From an uncultured Paracoccus sp. (lineage in GTDB: Bacteria; Pseudomonadota; Alphaproteobacteria; Rhodobacterales; Rhodobacteraceae), in assembly GCF_945915435.1 (NCBI RefSeq), contig NZ_CAMEFG010000007.1:1-64000 (forward strand): DNA of 64,000 bases, read 5' to 3'. The position numbers were made by a program, and so were the translations under genes. Below the pieces are notes generated by a model, which made no database searches, had not been told where the DNA came from, and saw nothing but the letters and a program-made list of their open reading frames with translations. Positions 35,937 through 44,934 of this stretch are shown here, one piece after another (position 1 is the first letter of the stretch; each line of letters begins with the position of its first letter).

Positions 35937-36452
35937 TCAGGGCTGGGTATCGAAGGCGGGGCTGAACCCAAGGCGGCCTCTTGGGCACGGGGCGCCGAAG
36001 GCCAGCCACTGGACATAGGCGGCGGGAACCTCGCCATAATCCAGCCGCCCGTCGTTCGCAAATCCGAAGCGGGCGTAGAAATCCGGGTCTCCGATCAGGG
36101 CGCAACCCTTCGCGCCCTGCGCCTTCAGCGCACCAAGCCCTTGCCGGACAAGCAGGCTGCCCACCCCCCTGCGCTGAAAACCGGGATGCACCGAGACGGG
36201 TCCCAGGCCGAACCAGCCCTCGGCCCGGCCATCGATCGTCACCGGAGAGAATGCGATATGCCCGATGATGTCCGGACCGTGCAGGGCGACGAGGGAGAGG
36301 GTCAGGTCGCCGTCCCTGCGAAGCGCGCGGATGATCGGCGCCTCGGTGCCCTGGCTGTAGGGCATCGGCGCGAATGCCGCCACGGTAAGGTCGTGGATCG
36401 CGTCTTCGTCGCCGGGCTGTTCGGGTCGGATCTGCGTGGGTCGGATCTGCAT
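35937..36452 (-). CDS. GNAT-family N-acetyltransferase
   Basis: 171 residues. GNAT fold: acceptor-side strand IRPEQPGDEDAIHDLTVAAF, then the acetyl-CoA pyrophosphate loop VHPGFQRRGVGSLLVRQGL (Q/R-x-x-G-x-G/A) and FYARFGF. It resembles the YhbS-like subgroup. The first 30 bases of the coding sequence are a 15-base tandem duplication encoding QIRPTQIRP, so the true start could lie in either unit. It ends 44 bases from the TSUP start and follows xerC on the same strand after an 11-base gap. Confidence 0.9.
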   Translation of the reverse strand: MQIRPTQIRPEQPGDEDAIHDLTVAAFAPMPYSQGTEAPIIRALRRDGDLTLSLVALHGPDIIGHIAFSPVTIDGRAEGWFGLGPVSVHPGFQRRGVGSLLVRQGLGALKAQGAKGCALIGDPDFYARFGFANDGRLDYGEVPAAYVQWLAFGAPCPRGRLGFSPAFDTQP

Positions 36453-36463
36453 GGGGCGGGGCC

Positions 36464-37411
36464 TTATGAACGGGGATGGGCGGCGCGGTAGACCGCCAGC
36501 AGATGGGCGTCGTCCACGCCGGTATAGACCTGCGTGGTGGACAGGCTGGCATGGCCCAGCAATTCCTGGATGGTGCGCAGATCGCCCCCCGCCGCCAGCA
36601 GATGCGTGGCGAAGGAATGGCGCAGCGCGTGGGGCGTCGCCGTGGGCGGCAGGCCCAGCCTTTCGCGCGCCAGCCGCATCGCCCCCGAGATCGCGCCGGG
36701 GTTGAGTCGCCCCCCGCGCGCGCCCCGAAACAGGGCCGAGGCCGGTTCCAGCGGCCAGGGGCATTGGCGCAGGTAATCCGCGATGGCCTGGCGCGCCACC
36801 GGCAGGACCGGCACCTGCCTTTCGCGCCCGCCCTTGCCGCGAATCAGCAGTGCCTCGCCCATCGGCCAGTCGCGGCCGTCCAGCGAAAGCGCCTCGGATA
36901 TGCGCAGCCCGCAGCCGTAGAGCAGCGTCAGCACCGCCACGTCGCGCGCGGCGATCCAGGGGGTTTCGTGGCCCGCCTCGGCCATCTCCAGCACCTCGCG
37001 GGCCTGGTCGGCGGCCAGCGGGCGGGGCAGGGACCGCCGATAGCGCGGCCCGCGGGTGTTGAGGATGCGTGAGGCCTCGAACCCCTCGCGGTCCGACAGC
37101 CAGCGGATGAAGCTGCGCACCGCCGACAGCCGCCGGGCCAGCGCGCGCGCGCCAAGGCCGCGTCCCCTTTCGTGGGCGGAAAAGCCGCGCAGGTCGGTCT
37201 GGGTCAGTTCGGCGATATTGCCGGGCAGGGCGGGCTGGCCACGATGCTTCCCGACAAAGGACAGGAAGGCCAGCAGGTCCGCCCGGTAAGCCCGGATCGT
37301 GTGGTCGGAACGGTCGCGGGTGGCGCGCTCGCCCTCAAGCCAGCGGGCCAGTGCGTCGGACATGGCCGGGGCAAGCGCCAGCGGCGCGTCCTTGCCCCGG
37401 TCGCCCGTCAT
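36464..37411 (-). CDS. xerC: Tyrosine recombinase XerC
   Basis: 315 residues; with XerD resolves chromosome dimers at dif. N-terminal SAM-like core-binding domain to about residue 115, catalytic domain after. All active-site residues are present: Arg170 (CGLRISEAL), Lys193 (GKGGRERQVP), His261 and Arg264 (HALRHSFATH), His287 (LLGHASL) and Tyr296 (TTQVYTGV). In an fsa-DUF484-xerC operon, start overlapping the DUF484 stop by four bases. Context marks it as the housekeeping recombinase rather than a phage integrase. Confidence 0.95.
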   Translation of the reverse strand: MTGDRGKDAPLALAPAMSDALARWLEGERATRDRSDHTIRAYRADLLAFLSFVGKHRGQPALPGNIAELTQTDLRGFSAHERGRGLGARALARRLSAVRSFIRWLSDREGFEASRILNTRGPRYRRSLPRPLAADQAREVLEMAEAGHETPWIAARDVAVLTLLYGCGLRISEALSLDGRDWPMGEALLIRGKGGRERQVPVLPVARQAIADYLRQCPWPLEPASALFRGARGGRLNPGAISGAMRLARERLGLPPTATPHALRHSFATHLLAAGGDLRTIQELLGHASLSTTQVYTGVDDAHLLAVYRAAHPRS

Positions 37412-38145
37412 GGCCGCAGCCAGCGCAGCAGCGTCAGCCGGAACACCTGCGCGAAGAAGCGCAGCAGGTCGGTCCCCTGCGTGGGCGAGAACCGTTGCGC
37501 ATCGCGCGACCCCATCAGGATCAGCGCCATGCCGTGATCGGGGTCGAGGTTGAGCGGGATCAGCGCCTCGGACCAGATGCGGCCCTCGGCGTTGTCATGC
37601 AGGGGGCGCGTGATGTCGGCGGTTGCGCGCAGCACGATGTCGTCGCCGCGCGGCGCGCGCCTTTCGGCCAGCACCATTTGCAGGACGGTGCCCTCGGGCA
37701 CGAAGACCAGCCCCTTTTTCGCAGGCTGGGCCGCCGGGTCGTCATGTTCGATCAGCAGGCGCAGCGATTCGATGCGCAGGATCGGCGCGACCTCGGCTTG
37801 CAGCGCGTCCAGGAAGGCGGGGAAGTCCTGGGGTTCCAGCAGCGACAGGATCGCGCGGTGGACCTGGTGCATCCCCGACTGGTTGTCATAGGCGGTGGCA
37901 ACGACGGTGCGGTGCGCGGATTCCAGCCGGTCCAGCCGTTCCTCCAGCACCTGCATGGCGCGGCCCCGGATATCGACGACATTGGTGCCCGCCTCGGCCT
38001 CGCGCGCGCCGACAAGGGCGCGCATCAGGTCGCGGTCGGCCAGCAGCAGTTGCGGATTGGCCAGCAATTGCTGGCGCGTCGCCTCGGGCAGGGCCGGCTC
38101 GGCTGCCTGCCCTTCGCCCTCGACCGTTTCGCCGTCCCCGGACAT
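37408..38145 (-). CDS. DUF484 family (GAF-like) protein
   Basis: 245 residues. N-terminal acidic segment, short helix pair (LLANPQLLLADRDLMRAL), a coiled-coil stretch (VVDIRGRAMQVLEERLDRLESAHRTVVATAYDN) and a C-terminal GAF-like domain ending in ALILMGSRDAQRFSPTQGTDLLRFFAQVFRLTLLRWL. DUF484 is typically encoded beside xerC; its molecular function is unknown. Coupled to fsa (one-base overlap) and xerC (four-base overlap). Confidence 0.93.
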   Translation of the reverse strand: MSGDGETVEGEGQAAEPALPEATRQQLLANPQLLLADRDLMRALVGAREAEAGTNVVDIRGRAMQVLEERLDRLESAHRTVVATAYDNQSGMHQVHRAILSLLEPQDFPAFLDALQAEVAPILRIESLRLLIEHDDPAAQPAKKGLVFVPEGTVLQMVLAERRAPRGDDIVLRATADITRPLHDNAEGRIWSEALIPLNLDPDHGMALILMGSRDAQRFSPTQGTDLLRFFAQVFRLTLLRWLRP

Positions 38146-38798
38146 CAGACGATCTTCTGGCCGGTCTTGGCCCAGTCGGCGTTGAACTGGTCCAGCCCCT
38201 TGTCGGTCAGCACATGGCTGGCCATCGCCTTGATGACGGCGGGGGGTGCGGTGATCACGTCCGCGCCGATCCGCGCCGCGTCGGTGATATGGTTGACCGA
38301 GCGGATCGAGGCCGCGAGGATTTCCGTCGTCCAGTCGTAATTGTCGTAGATTTCGCGGATCTGGGCGATCAGCTCCATCCCGTCCAGGTTGATGTCGTCC
38401 AGCCGCCCGATGAAGGGGCTGATGAAGCTGGCGCCCGCCTTGGCCGCAAGGATCGCCTGCGCGGGGCTGAAGCACAGCGTGACGTTGACCATCCGGCCCT
38501 CGCCCGACAGCACCTTGCAGGCGCGCAGCCCGTCCCAGGTCAGCGGCACCTTCACCGCGATGTTGTCGGCGATCTTGGCAAGGTGGCGGCCCTCGGCGAT
38601 CATGCCCTCGGCGTCGCTGGCGACGACCTCGGCGCTGACGGGACCGCTGACGATCTCGCAGATCTCGCGCGTGACCTCGGCGATGTCGCGGCCCGATTTC
38701 AGGATCAGCGAGGGGTTGGTGGTCACGCCGTCCACCATGCCCAGATCGTTCAGTTCGCGGATGGCGGCGACATCTGCGGTATCGACAAAGAATTTCAT
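38145..38798 (-). CDS. fsa: Fructose-6-phosphate aldolase / transaldolase-like protein
   Basis: 217 residues; short FSA/TalC-type transaldolase family. N-terminal [28 protein letters not shown], Schiff-base lysine in [12 protein letters not shown], and [33 protein letters not shown]. The 217-residue length fits FSA/TalC rather than TalB. Whether it acts as fructose-6-phosphate aldolase or true transaldolase cannot be decided by motif alone. First gene of fsa-DUF484-xerC, divergent from the small-ORF/priA unit. Confidence 0.94.
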   Translation of the reverse strand: MKFFVDTADVAAIRELNDLGMVDGVTTNPSLILKSGRDIAEVTREICEIVSGPVSAEVVASDAEGMIAEGRHLAKIADNIAVKVPLTWDGLRACKVLSGEGRMVNVTLCFSPAQAILAAKAGASFISPFIGRLDDINLDGMELIAQIREIYDNYDWTTEILAASIRSVNHITDAARIGADVITAPPAVIKAMASHVLTDKGLDQFNADWAKTGQKIV

Positions 38799-38936
38799 GG
38801 CGGTTGGCCTTTTGTTTACGAATTCGTGCCATCCTTACCGCAGATCCCCGCGCGGGTGAAGGGCATCGCATGGGTTGCGGGTGCATGGCGCGGCGTGCCA
38901 GAATCCGCGCCATGCGTCCAAGGGAAAGGTGATGCG

Positions 38937-39071
38937 ATGGAAGCGGTCAGCGGCGGGGAAATAATGGCCCTGCTTTTCGCCAACGGGTTCTTGATGAGCG
39001 TTCTCGGCCCCGTCATGCCGGTCGCCGTGATCGGCGCGGCCAGCTATTTCACGCTGGTGGGCGGGATCTGA
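38937..39071 (+). CDS. Very small membrane protein upstream of priA (44 residues)
   Basis: Reading frame MEAVSGGEIMALLFANGFLM... ending at TGA 39069-39071, with one predicted transmembrane helix over residues ~10-35. AGGGAAAGG at 38921-38929 is a good ribosome site, seven bases before the ATG. It is followed 17 bases later by another small ORF and then priA, all in one direction. I do not recognise a family; coding status rests on ribosome site, hydrophobic pattern and packing. Confidence 0.55.
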   Translation: MEAVSGGEIMALLFANGFLMSVLGPVMPVAVIGAASYFTLVGGI

Positions 39072-39088
39072 GGCGAAAGGACGGGTTC

Positions 39089-39211
39089 ATGGTCACGATG
39101 ATTGCGGCGGTGCTTGTGGCGACGATTCCGCCCGTCCCTGTCGGCGGGCTGGTGGTGCTGGCGCTGGCCGATCATGCGATCCGGCAGGGGCTGGTGTTCC
39201 TGCTTGCCTGA
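39089..39211 (+). CDS. Very small hydrophobic ORF directly preceding priA (40 residues)
   Basis: ATG 39089 to TGA 39209-39211; begins MVTMIAAVLVATIPPVPVGG and is hydrophobic through most of its length, consistent with a single membrane helix plus a short helix. GAAAGGA lies eight bases before the start. Its stop abuts the priA start (TGA-ATG). Could be a real small protein or a translational coupler for priA. Confidence 0.45.
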   Translation: MVTMIAAVLVATIPPVPVGGLVVLALADHAIRQGLVFLLA

Positions 39212-41416
39212 ATGACCCCGGCGCCGCTTTTCTTTCCCCACGGCCACCGCATCGCCGTCCTGACGGGCGAGCCGGTGGGGGTGCTGGACTACCTTGCCCC
39301 CGAAGGCGGGGTCCGGCTGGGGCAGTTGGTCGTCGTCCCGCTGGGTCCGCGCCGGATCATGGGCGCGGTCTGGGGCGAGGGGCTGGGCGGCTTCGACGCC
39401 GCCAAGCTGCGCCCCGTCGCAAGGCTGGTCGAGGCCGAGCCGCTGACCCCCCGGATGATGGATTTCCTGACGCGCATGGGCGAATACACGCTGACGCCCA
39501 TGCCCCTGATGCTGCGCATGGCGACCCGCGCGCCCGATCTGGACAAGCCCGCCGCCGCGCGCCGTGTGATCCACCGCGCAGGCCCCCCGCCCGAGCGCAT
39601 GACCGAGGCGCGCGCCGCCGTCCTGCGCGTCATCGAGGACCACGGCGGGGCGGGTTTTGCGCCCTCGGAACTGGCGCAGATGGCCGGGGTCGGGCCCGGC
39701 GTCGTCAAGGGGCTGGTCGCCGCGGGCACCCTGGCCGAGACGCTGGCGCCCCGCGACACGCCCTATCCCCGGCTGGACCCCGCGCTGCCCGGCAAGCCGC
39801 TGGCCCCCGATCAGGCGCAGGCGGCGGCGGTGCTGCGCGCCGGTCTGGCTGGGCGCGCCTATGGCACCACGCTTCTGCGCGGCGTCACCGGCTCGGGCAA
39901 GACCGAGGTTTACCTTGAGGCCGTCGCCGAATGCCTGCGCCAGGGTCGGCAGGCGCTGGTGCTGCTGCCTGAAATCGCGCTGTCCTCGGAATTCCTGGAC
40001 CGGGTCGAGGCGCGTTTCGGCGCGCGCCCCGGCGAATGGCACTCGGGCATCACCCGGACCGAGCGGCGGCGGCTGTGGCAGATGGCCGGGCGGGCGCAGG
40101 TCCAGCTTGTCGTCGGCGCGCGCTCGGCGCTGTTCCTGCCCTTTGCCGACCTTGGCCTGATCGTCGTGGATGAGGAACATGATTCGTCCTATAAACAAGA
40201 GGATGGCGTCTTCTACAGCGCCCGCGACATGGCGGTTCTGCGCGCATCCATCGAACAGGCGCAGGTGGTCCTGGCCTCGGCCACGCCTTCCATCGAAAGC
40301 TGGGTGAACGCGGCCAGCGGGAAATATGCGCGGCTTGACCTGCGCGCGCGCTATGGTGGGGCGGAACTGCCGGAAATGGCGGCCATCGACCTGCGCGCGC
40401 AGCGGATGGGGTCGGGCGAATGGATCTCGCCCACGCTTGCCGGGGCGGTGCGGGCGCGGCTGAAACGGGGTGAGCAGTCGCTCTTGTTCCTGAACCGGCG
40501 CGGCTATGCGCCCGTCACCGTCTGCCGCGCCTGCGGCCAGCAGATCGGCTGCGACCATTGCGACGCGCGCATGGTGGAACACCGCTTCCAGAACCGCCTC
40601 GTCTGCCACCAATGCGGCGAGACGAAGCCGATCCCCACCGCCTGCCCCGCCTGCGGGGTCGAGGGCAAGCTGGCCGCCGTCGGCCCCGGCGTCGAGCGCC
40701 TGGCCGAAGAGGTGGCGGCCCGTTTCCCCGATGCGCGGGCCGAGGTGCTGTCCTCGGACCTGTTCCATTCGGCGCGGGCGCTGAAGGAGGCGATCGCCCG
40801 GATCGGCGCGGGCGATACCGACATCATCATCGGCACGCAGATCGTCGCCAAGGGGCACAATTTCCCGCGCCTGACACTGGTGGGCGTGATCGACGCCGAC
40901 CTGGGCCTGCAAGGCGCCGACCTGCGCGCGGCGGAACGCAGCTTTCAACTGATGCGGCAGGTCGCGGGCCGGGCGGGGCGCGAAGGCGACGGGGCGCAGG
41001 GTGTTGCGCTGTTGCAGACCCACCAGCCCGAACATCCCGTCATCCGCGCCATCCTGTCGGGCGAGGACGAAGATTTCTGGAACGCCGAGGCCGCCGCCCG
41101 CCGCCATGCCGGGATGCCCCCTTTCGGGCGTCTGGCCGGCGTGATCCTGTCCCATCCCGATCCCGCCACGGTCGAGGGCTACGCCCGCGAACTCGCCCGC
41201 CGCGCCGCGCCGCTGGCCCGCGCAGGGGCCGAACTTTACGGCCCCGCCCCCGCCCCCATCGCCCGCGTCCGGGGCCGTTTCCGCTTTCGCATGCTGATCC
41301 GCGCCGACCGGCAGGCCGCCTTGCAGGCTGCCATCCGCGACTGGCTGGCATTCGCCCCGAAACAGCCCCCGAACCTGCGCCTGTCGGTCGATATCGACCC
41401 GCAGAGCTTTTTCTGA
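39212..41416 (+). CDS. priA: Primosomal replication restart helicase PriA
   Basis: 734 residues; 3'-5' helicase that reloads the replisome at stalled forks. Walker A GVTGSGKTEVYLEAV, Walker B LIVVDEEHDSSYKQEDG, SATPS, and the zinc-binding insertion with eight Cys (CRACGQQIGCDHCD ... CHQCG ... CPACG). Helicase C-terminal motifs IGTQIVAKGHNFPRLTLVGV and QVAGRAGR are intact. It directly follows two tiny ORFs; fsa is divergent. Confidence 0.97.
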   Translation: MTPAPLFFPHGHRIAVLTGEPVGVLDYLAPEGGVRLGQLVVVPLGPRRIMGAVWGEGLGGFDAAKLRPVARLVEAEPLTPRMMDFLTRMGEYTLTPMPLMLRMATRAPDLDKPAAARRVIHRAGPPPERMTEARAAVLRVIEDHGGAGFAPSELAQMAGVGPGVVKGLVAAGTLAETLAPRDTPYPRLDPALPGKPLAPDQAQAAAVLRAGLAGRAYGTTLLRGVTGSGKTEVYLEAVAECLRQGRQALVLLPEIALSSEFLDRVEARFGARPGEWHSGITRTERRRLWQMAGRAQVQLVVGARSALFLPFADLGLIVVDEEHDSSYKQEDGVFYSARDMAVLRASIEQAQVVLASATPSIESWVNAASGKYARLDLRARYGGAELPEMAAIDLRAQRMGSGEWISPTLAGAVRARLKRGEQSLLFLNRRGYAPVTVCRACGQQIGCDHCDARMVEHRFQNRLVCHQCGETKPIPTACPACGVEGKLAAVGPGVERLAEEVAARFPDARAEVLSSDLFHSARALKEAIARIGAGDTDIIIGTQIVAKGHNFPRLTLVGVIDADLGLQGADLRAAERSFQLMRQVAGRAGREGDGAQGVALLQTHQPEHPVIRAILSGEDEDFWNAEAAARRHAGMPPFGRLAGVILSHPDPATVEGYARELARRAAPLARAGAELYGPAPAPIARVRGRFRFRMLIRADRQAALQAAIRDWLAFAPKQPPNLRLSVDIDPQSFF

Positions 41417-41508
41417 TCGGTTTTCAAGGATTTGGACGGCCCGTCCTTGGCATTCGGGACGAAATCTGTATGACCATTACACCGTTTTGCATGACCCCGA
41501 GGTTTTCC

Positions 41509-41994
41509 ATGTCCGATTCAACCCCCGCATCCCCGGTCGAGCCGCGCCCCACCACCGCGACGCGCATCCTGTTGGTCTATCTGGCCTGTCTGGTCGGCGT
41601 GGGTGTCTTTCTCTTTCTGCTTATCTTTGTCGCGGATATGTATCTCGGCATCCAGATCGACGGCACGAGCGGCGCCGTCGGGATGGTCGTCGCGGCCATG
41701 ATGGCGGGAATGATCTGGGCCGAGCGCGAGCGTGCCAGGCCCGCTTCGGGCCGCATCTGGGGCGCGACCCTGCTTTGCGCGGTGGCGACCTTCGCGATTC
41801 AGGCCGGGCTGGTCTATGCCGTGATGGTCGCCGATCCGCTATTCGGCCATGAGGTCGCGGCGCAGCCGGGCGGCCTTCTTGTCGCCGTCAGCCTTATCCT
41901 GCTGGCGTTCGATATCCTGACGGTGCGCTTCGGTTTCTGGCTGGGTATCCGCGTGGGCCTGAAATCGGCCGCCGCCCGGCAGGCGAAAGGCTGA
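41509..41994 (+). CDS. ABZJ_00895-type small integral membrane protein (first tandem copy)
   Basis: 161 residues with four hydrophobic segments (about 21-46, 57-75, 87-109, 119-143) and basic C terminus. The layout (LVYLACLVGVGVFLFLLIF, GMVVAAMMAGMIWAERERARPASGRIWGATLLCAV, RFGFWLGIRVG) matches the ABZJ_00895 family of unknown function. GAGG seven bases before the ATG. Its leader CGAGGTTTTCCATGTCC is nearly repeated before the next gene, indicating tandem duplication. Confidence 0.8.
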   Translation: MSDSTPASPVEPRPTTATRILLVYLACLVGVGVFLFLLIFVADMYLGIQIDGTSGAVGMVVAAMMAGMIWAERERARPASGRIWGATLLCAVATFAIQAGLVYAVMVADPLFGHEVAAQPGGLLVAVSLILLAFDILTVRFGFWLGIRVGLKSAAARQAKG

Positions 41995-42109
41995 AACTCC
42001 CCGATCCGCCGGTTCGGTGCGGATCGGATCCCGGGCATTGCACGGGTGCTTGGCATTTGTCTGCGCCTGTGCTTTTGCTCGGATCATTCAACGGCTGTCC
42101 GAGGTTTTC

Positions 42110-42577
42110 ATGTCCAATCCCTTGCCCGAACCCGTATCCGCCCTGCGCCTGGTCGTGCATTACGCGCTGGCGCTTGCCGTCTGCGTCGCGGTCTATGTCC
42201 TGCTTGTCCAGGTCTCGGCGCATTTCTTCGATATCGCCTTTCCGGGCGCGGCGATGGGCCTGATCCTGATGCTGGTCGCCGCCTCGTCCGCCGGGGGCGG
42301 GTGGGTCAGCCGCGAAAAGGTCCGCCCCGCAGGCGGGCGCGTCTGGAAGATCGCGGTGCTGTGCGCGGTGCTGACGGTGGCGATGCAAGGGGCGGTGGCC
42401 GTCGCCTCGGCGGAGACGATGGCCGTGTTGCGCGAAAACGTGCGCGGGGATACGGCCATCCTGGTCATTGTCGTCGCGGCGATCTGGCTGGTGGATCTGC
42501 TGGTGATCCGCCTGGGTTTCGGGATGGGCATCCGCCAGGGCGCCAGGCAGATCGAACGCGCCGCCGCGAAGGGCTAA
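42110..42577 (+). CDS. ABZJ_00895-type small integral membrane protein (second tandem copy)
   Basis: 155 residues with four hydrophobic segments, aligned in plan to the copy 116 bases upstream: charged kink REKVRPAGGRVWKIAVLCAV parallels ERARPASGRIWGATLLCAV, and the C-terminal IRLGFGMGIRQGARQ parallels VRFGFWLGIRVGLK. The ribosome-site/start context CGAGGTTTTCATGTCC is shared. Function unknown. Its 3' end overlaps the oppositely oriented N-formylglutamate amidohydrolase by four bases. Confidence 0.8.
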   Translation: MSNPLPEPVSALRLVVHYALALAVCVAVYVLLVQVSAHFFDIAFPGAAMGLILMLVAASSAGGGWVSREKVRPAGGRVWKIAVLCAVLTVAMQGAVAVASAETMAVLRENVRGDTAILVIVVAAIWLVDLLVIRLGFGMGIRQGARQIERAAAKG

Positions 42578-43314
42578 AGCCCCAGCCGTTCCAGCACGCC
42601 GCCCAGCAGGTCCGCCAGCCGGTCGGCCCATTCGCGTTGCCCGGACGGGTCGCGGATCAGGTCGTTGCGGATCTCGATCAGCACGTTGGGGCGGCCATGC
42701 GCCAGCGCGTGGCGGTCGATGGAATCGCCGTCCAGATGGCCGCCGTAGGGTTCGTTGTCGCCGGTGATCCAGCCCCTTTCGCGGCACATCGCGATCAGCG
42801 GCGGACCCAGCCTTTCGTCGGTATGCGAATAGAGGATGCCGACCTGCCAGGGCCGTTGCGGCCTGCCGCGCAGCCGGGGCGTAAAGCTGTGGATCGCGCA
42901 GATTGCCCGGTCGGGCCGTGCCGCCGCCAGCTGCGCATAGGCGGCGTGATAGGGGCGGTAGAGGCGGCTCAGCCGCTGCTCGCGCCCATCGTGGCCAAGG
43001 TCGCGGTTGGCGGGAATCACCGTCCCGTCGTAAAGCCGCATCAGCAGGGTCGGGTCGTCCTCGCCCCGGTTGGGGTCGATCACCAGGCGCGAGAAATTCG
43101 ACAGGATCGCGGGCGCATCCAGCCGTGCTGCCAGTTCCCGCGCCAGCCCCGCCGCGCCCACGTCATAGGCGATGTGGCGCGCCATGTCCGCAGGCTCGAT
43201 ACCCAGATCGCCCCCGGCCACCCAGTCCGGCACATGGTTGGCGGCATGATCGCAAGTGACCAGCCATCGCGACGGACGATCCTCGCCCAAGGTGAAAAAT
43301 GGCATTTCTGTCAT
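42574..43314 (-). CDS. N-formylglutamate amidohydrolase family protein
   Basis: 246 residues. Family features: VTCDHAANHVPDW near the N terminus, HIAYDVGAAGLARELAARLDAPAI, FSRLVIDPNRGEDDPTL, and AICAIHSFTPRLRGRPRPWQVG-type region with H-S-F-T-P. HutG/DUF-like branch hydrolysing N-formyl-L-glutamate in histidine breakdown, or a related N-acyl amino acid. No other hut genes are nearby. ATG 43308 (MPFFTL) is an alternative start. Confidence 0.92.
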   Translation of the reverse strand: MTEMPFFTLGEDRPSRWLVTCDHAANHVPDWVAGGDLGIEPADMARHIAYDVGAAGLARELAARLDAPAILSNFSRLVIDPNRGEDDPTLLMRLYDGTVIPANRDLGHDGREQRLSRLYRPYHAAYAQLAAARPDRAICAIHSFTPRLRGRPQRPWQVGILYSHTDERLGPPLIAMCRERGWITGDNEPYGGHLDGDSIDRHALAHGRPNVLIEIRNDLIRDPSGQREWADRLADLLGGVLERLGL

Positions 43315-43449
43315 GTTCGCTTTACGCTTTCTTCAGGGTATCGCGGTAGTTTTGTGTGGCTATTGCCTGATGCACCAGTTGCCGCCGGGGTTGCAATGGG
43401 CCATAGATGGCGGCAGATAGCGCAAACATGAGCTGATGGGGGAAACCGG

Positions 43450-44895
43450 ATGAGACGGCATCGCAAGGTCAAGATCGTAGCGACATTGGGGCCAGCCTCC
43501 AGCGACCACGAAACCATCAAGGCGCTGTTCGAGGCCGGGGCCGACGTCTTCCGCCTGAACATGAGCCACGGCACCCATGACGAACAGCGCGCGCGTTTCG
43601 ACATCATCCGCCGGATCGAGGCCGAAACGGGCCGCCCCATCGCCGTGCTGGCCGATCTGCAAGGGCCGAAGCTGCGCGTGGGCACCTTTGCCGAAGGTGC
43701 GCATGACCTGCATGAGGGCGAGCCGTTCCGTTTCGACCTGGACCCCGCGCCGGGCGATGCGCACCGGGTCGAACTGCCCCATCCCGAAATCTTCGCCGCG
43801 CTGGAAAAAGGCTCGAACCTGCTGGTCAACGACGGCAAGATCCGTTTGCAGGTGCGCGATTGCGGACCCGATTTCGCCGATTGCGTGGTGACGGTGGGGG
43901 GTGTCATCTCGAACCGCAAGGGCGTGAACGTGCCCGATGTCGTGCTGCCCGTCGCCGCGCTTTCCGACAAGGACCGCGAAGATCTTGAATTCGCATGTGA
44001 AATGGGCGTCGACTGGCTGGCCCTGTCCTTCGTCCAGCGCCCCGAGGATGTGGTCGAGGCCCGCAGCCTTGCCCGTGGCCGCGCCGCGATCTTGTCCAAG
44101 ATCGAAAAGCCCGCCGCCGTGCGGTCCTTTGCGGAAATCCTCAAGGTTTCGGACGGGATCATGGTGGCACGGGGCGACCTGGGGGTCGAACTGCCGGTCC
44201 ATTCCGTGCCGCCGATCCAGAAGCGGCTGGTCCGCGCCTGCCGCGCGGCGGCCAAGCCGGTGATCGTGGCGACGCAGATGCTGGAATCGATGATCACCAG
44301 CCCCATGCCCACCCGCGCCGAGGTCAGCGACGTCGCAACCGCGATCTACGAGGGCGCCGATGCGGTGATGCTCTCGGCCGAAAGCGCCGCCGGCACCTGG
44401 CCTGTCGAGGCGGTGCTGACGATGGACAGCGTCGCGCGTTCCGTCGAAAGCGACCCGACCTATCGCGAGATCGTCGAAAGCTCTCGCAACGTCAAGCGGC
44501 AGTCGGTGGCCGATGCCATCGTCGGCGCCGCGCGCGAGGTGGCGGAAACGACCGACATCACCGCCATCTGCGCCTTCACCCAATCGGGCACCACCGTCCG
44601 CCTGACCGCCCGCGAACGTCCGCGCGTGCCCATCATCGCCATGTGCCACGAGGAAAACATCCTGCGCAGGCTGTGCCTGATCTGGGGCGCCCATTGCGTG
44701 CGCACGCCGGAACTGGAACGCTTCAAGCAGGCGGTCGTCAACGCCGCCCGCGCCGCCCGCGAATTCGGATTTGCCAATGAAACCCAACAGATCGCGGTGA
44801 TTGCGGGGGTGCCGTTCAAGACCTCCGGCTCGACCAACATCCTGCGGGTGGCGCCTTGCGACGAACGCTTGATCTACAGCACCGACCCCGAATAA
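43450..44895 (+). CDS. pyk: Pyruvate kinase
   Basis: 481 residues; phosphoenolpyruvate + ADP to pyruvate + ATP. Motifs: RHRKVKIVATLGPASSDHE start, FRLNMSHGTHDEQ, LADLQGPKLRVG, catalytic Lys/metal site AAILSKIEKPAAV and MVARGDLGVELP, and PTRAEVSDVATAIYEGADAVMLSAESA. C-terminal allosteric domain present. Start at 43450 with GGGGGAAACC upstream. The small membrane ORF at 44935 follows. Confidence 0.98.
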   Translation: MRRHRKVKIVATLGPASSDHETIKALFEAGADVFRLNMSHGTHDEQRARFDIIRRIEAETGRPIAVLADLQGPKLRVGTFAEGAHDLHEGEPFRFDLDPAPGDAHRVELPHPEIFAALEKGSNLLVNDGKIRLQVRDCGPDFADCVVTVGGVISNRKGVNVPDVVLPVAALSDKDREDLEFACEMGVDWLALSFVQRPEDVVEARSLARGRAAILSKIEKPAAVRSFAEILKVSDGIMVARGDLGVELPVHSVPPIQKRLVRACRAAAKPVIVATQMLESMITSPMPTRAEVSDVATAIYEGADAVMLSAESAAGTWPVEAVLTMDSVARSVESDPTYREIVESSRNVKRQSVADAIVGAAREVAETTDITAICAFTQSGTTVRLTARERPRVPIIAMCHEENILRRLCLIWGAHCVRTPELERFKQAVVNAARAAREFGFANETQQIAVIAGVPFKTSGSTNILRVAPCDERLIYSTDPE

Positions 44896-44934
44896 ACCCC
44901 TCGGGGCAGCGCCGCCGCGAAGGAAGGGAGGGGC

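Noticed and set aside
36464..37411. Tyrosine recombinase as sign of an integrated element
   Set aside because: Operon context fsa-DUF484-xerC and divergent priA is the housekeeping arrangement; no attachment-site repeats or phage genes are nearby.
39044..41155. About 700-codon minus-strand frame opposite priA
   Set aside because: priA is intact on the plus strand with all motifs; the antisense frame is a compositional shadow.
43315..43449. Riboswitch or leader upstream of pyk
   Set aside because: The 135-base gap shows no conserved aptamer sequence or terminator; ordinary promoter region.
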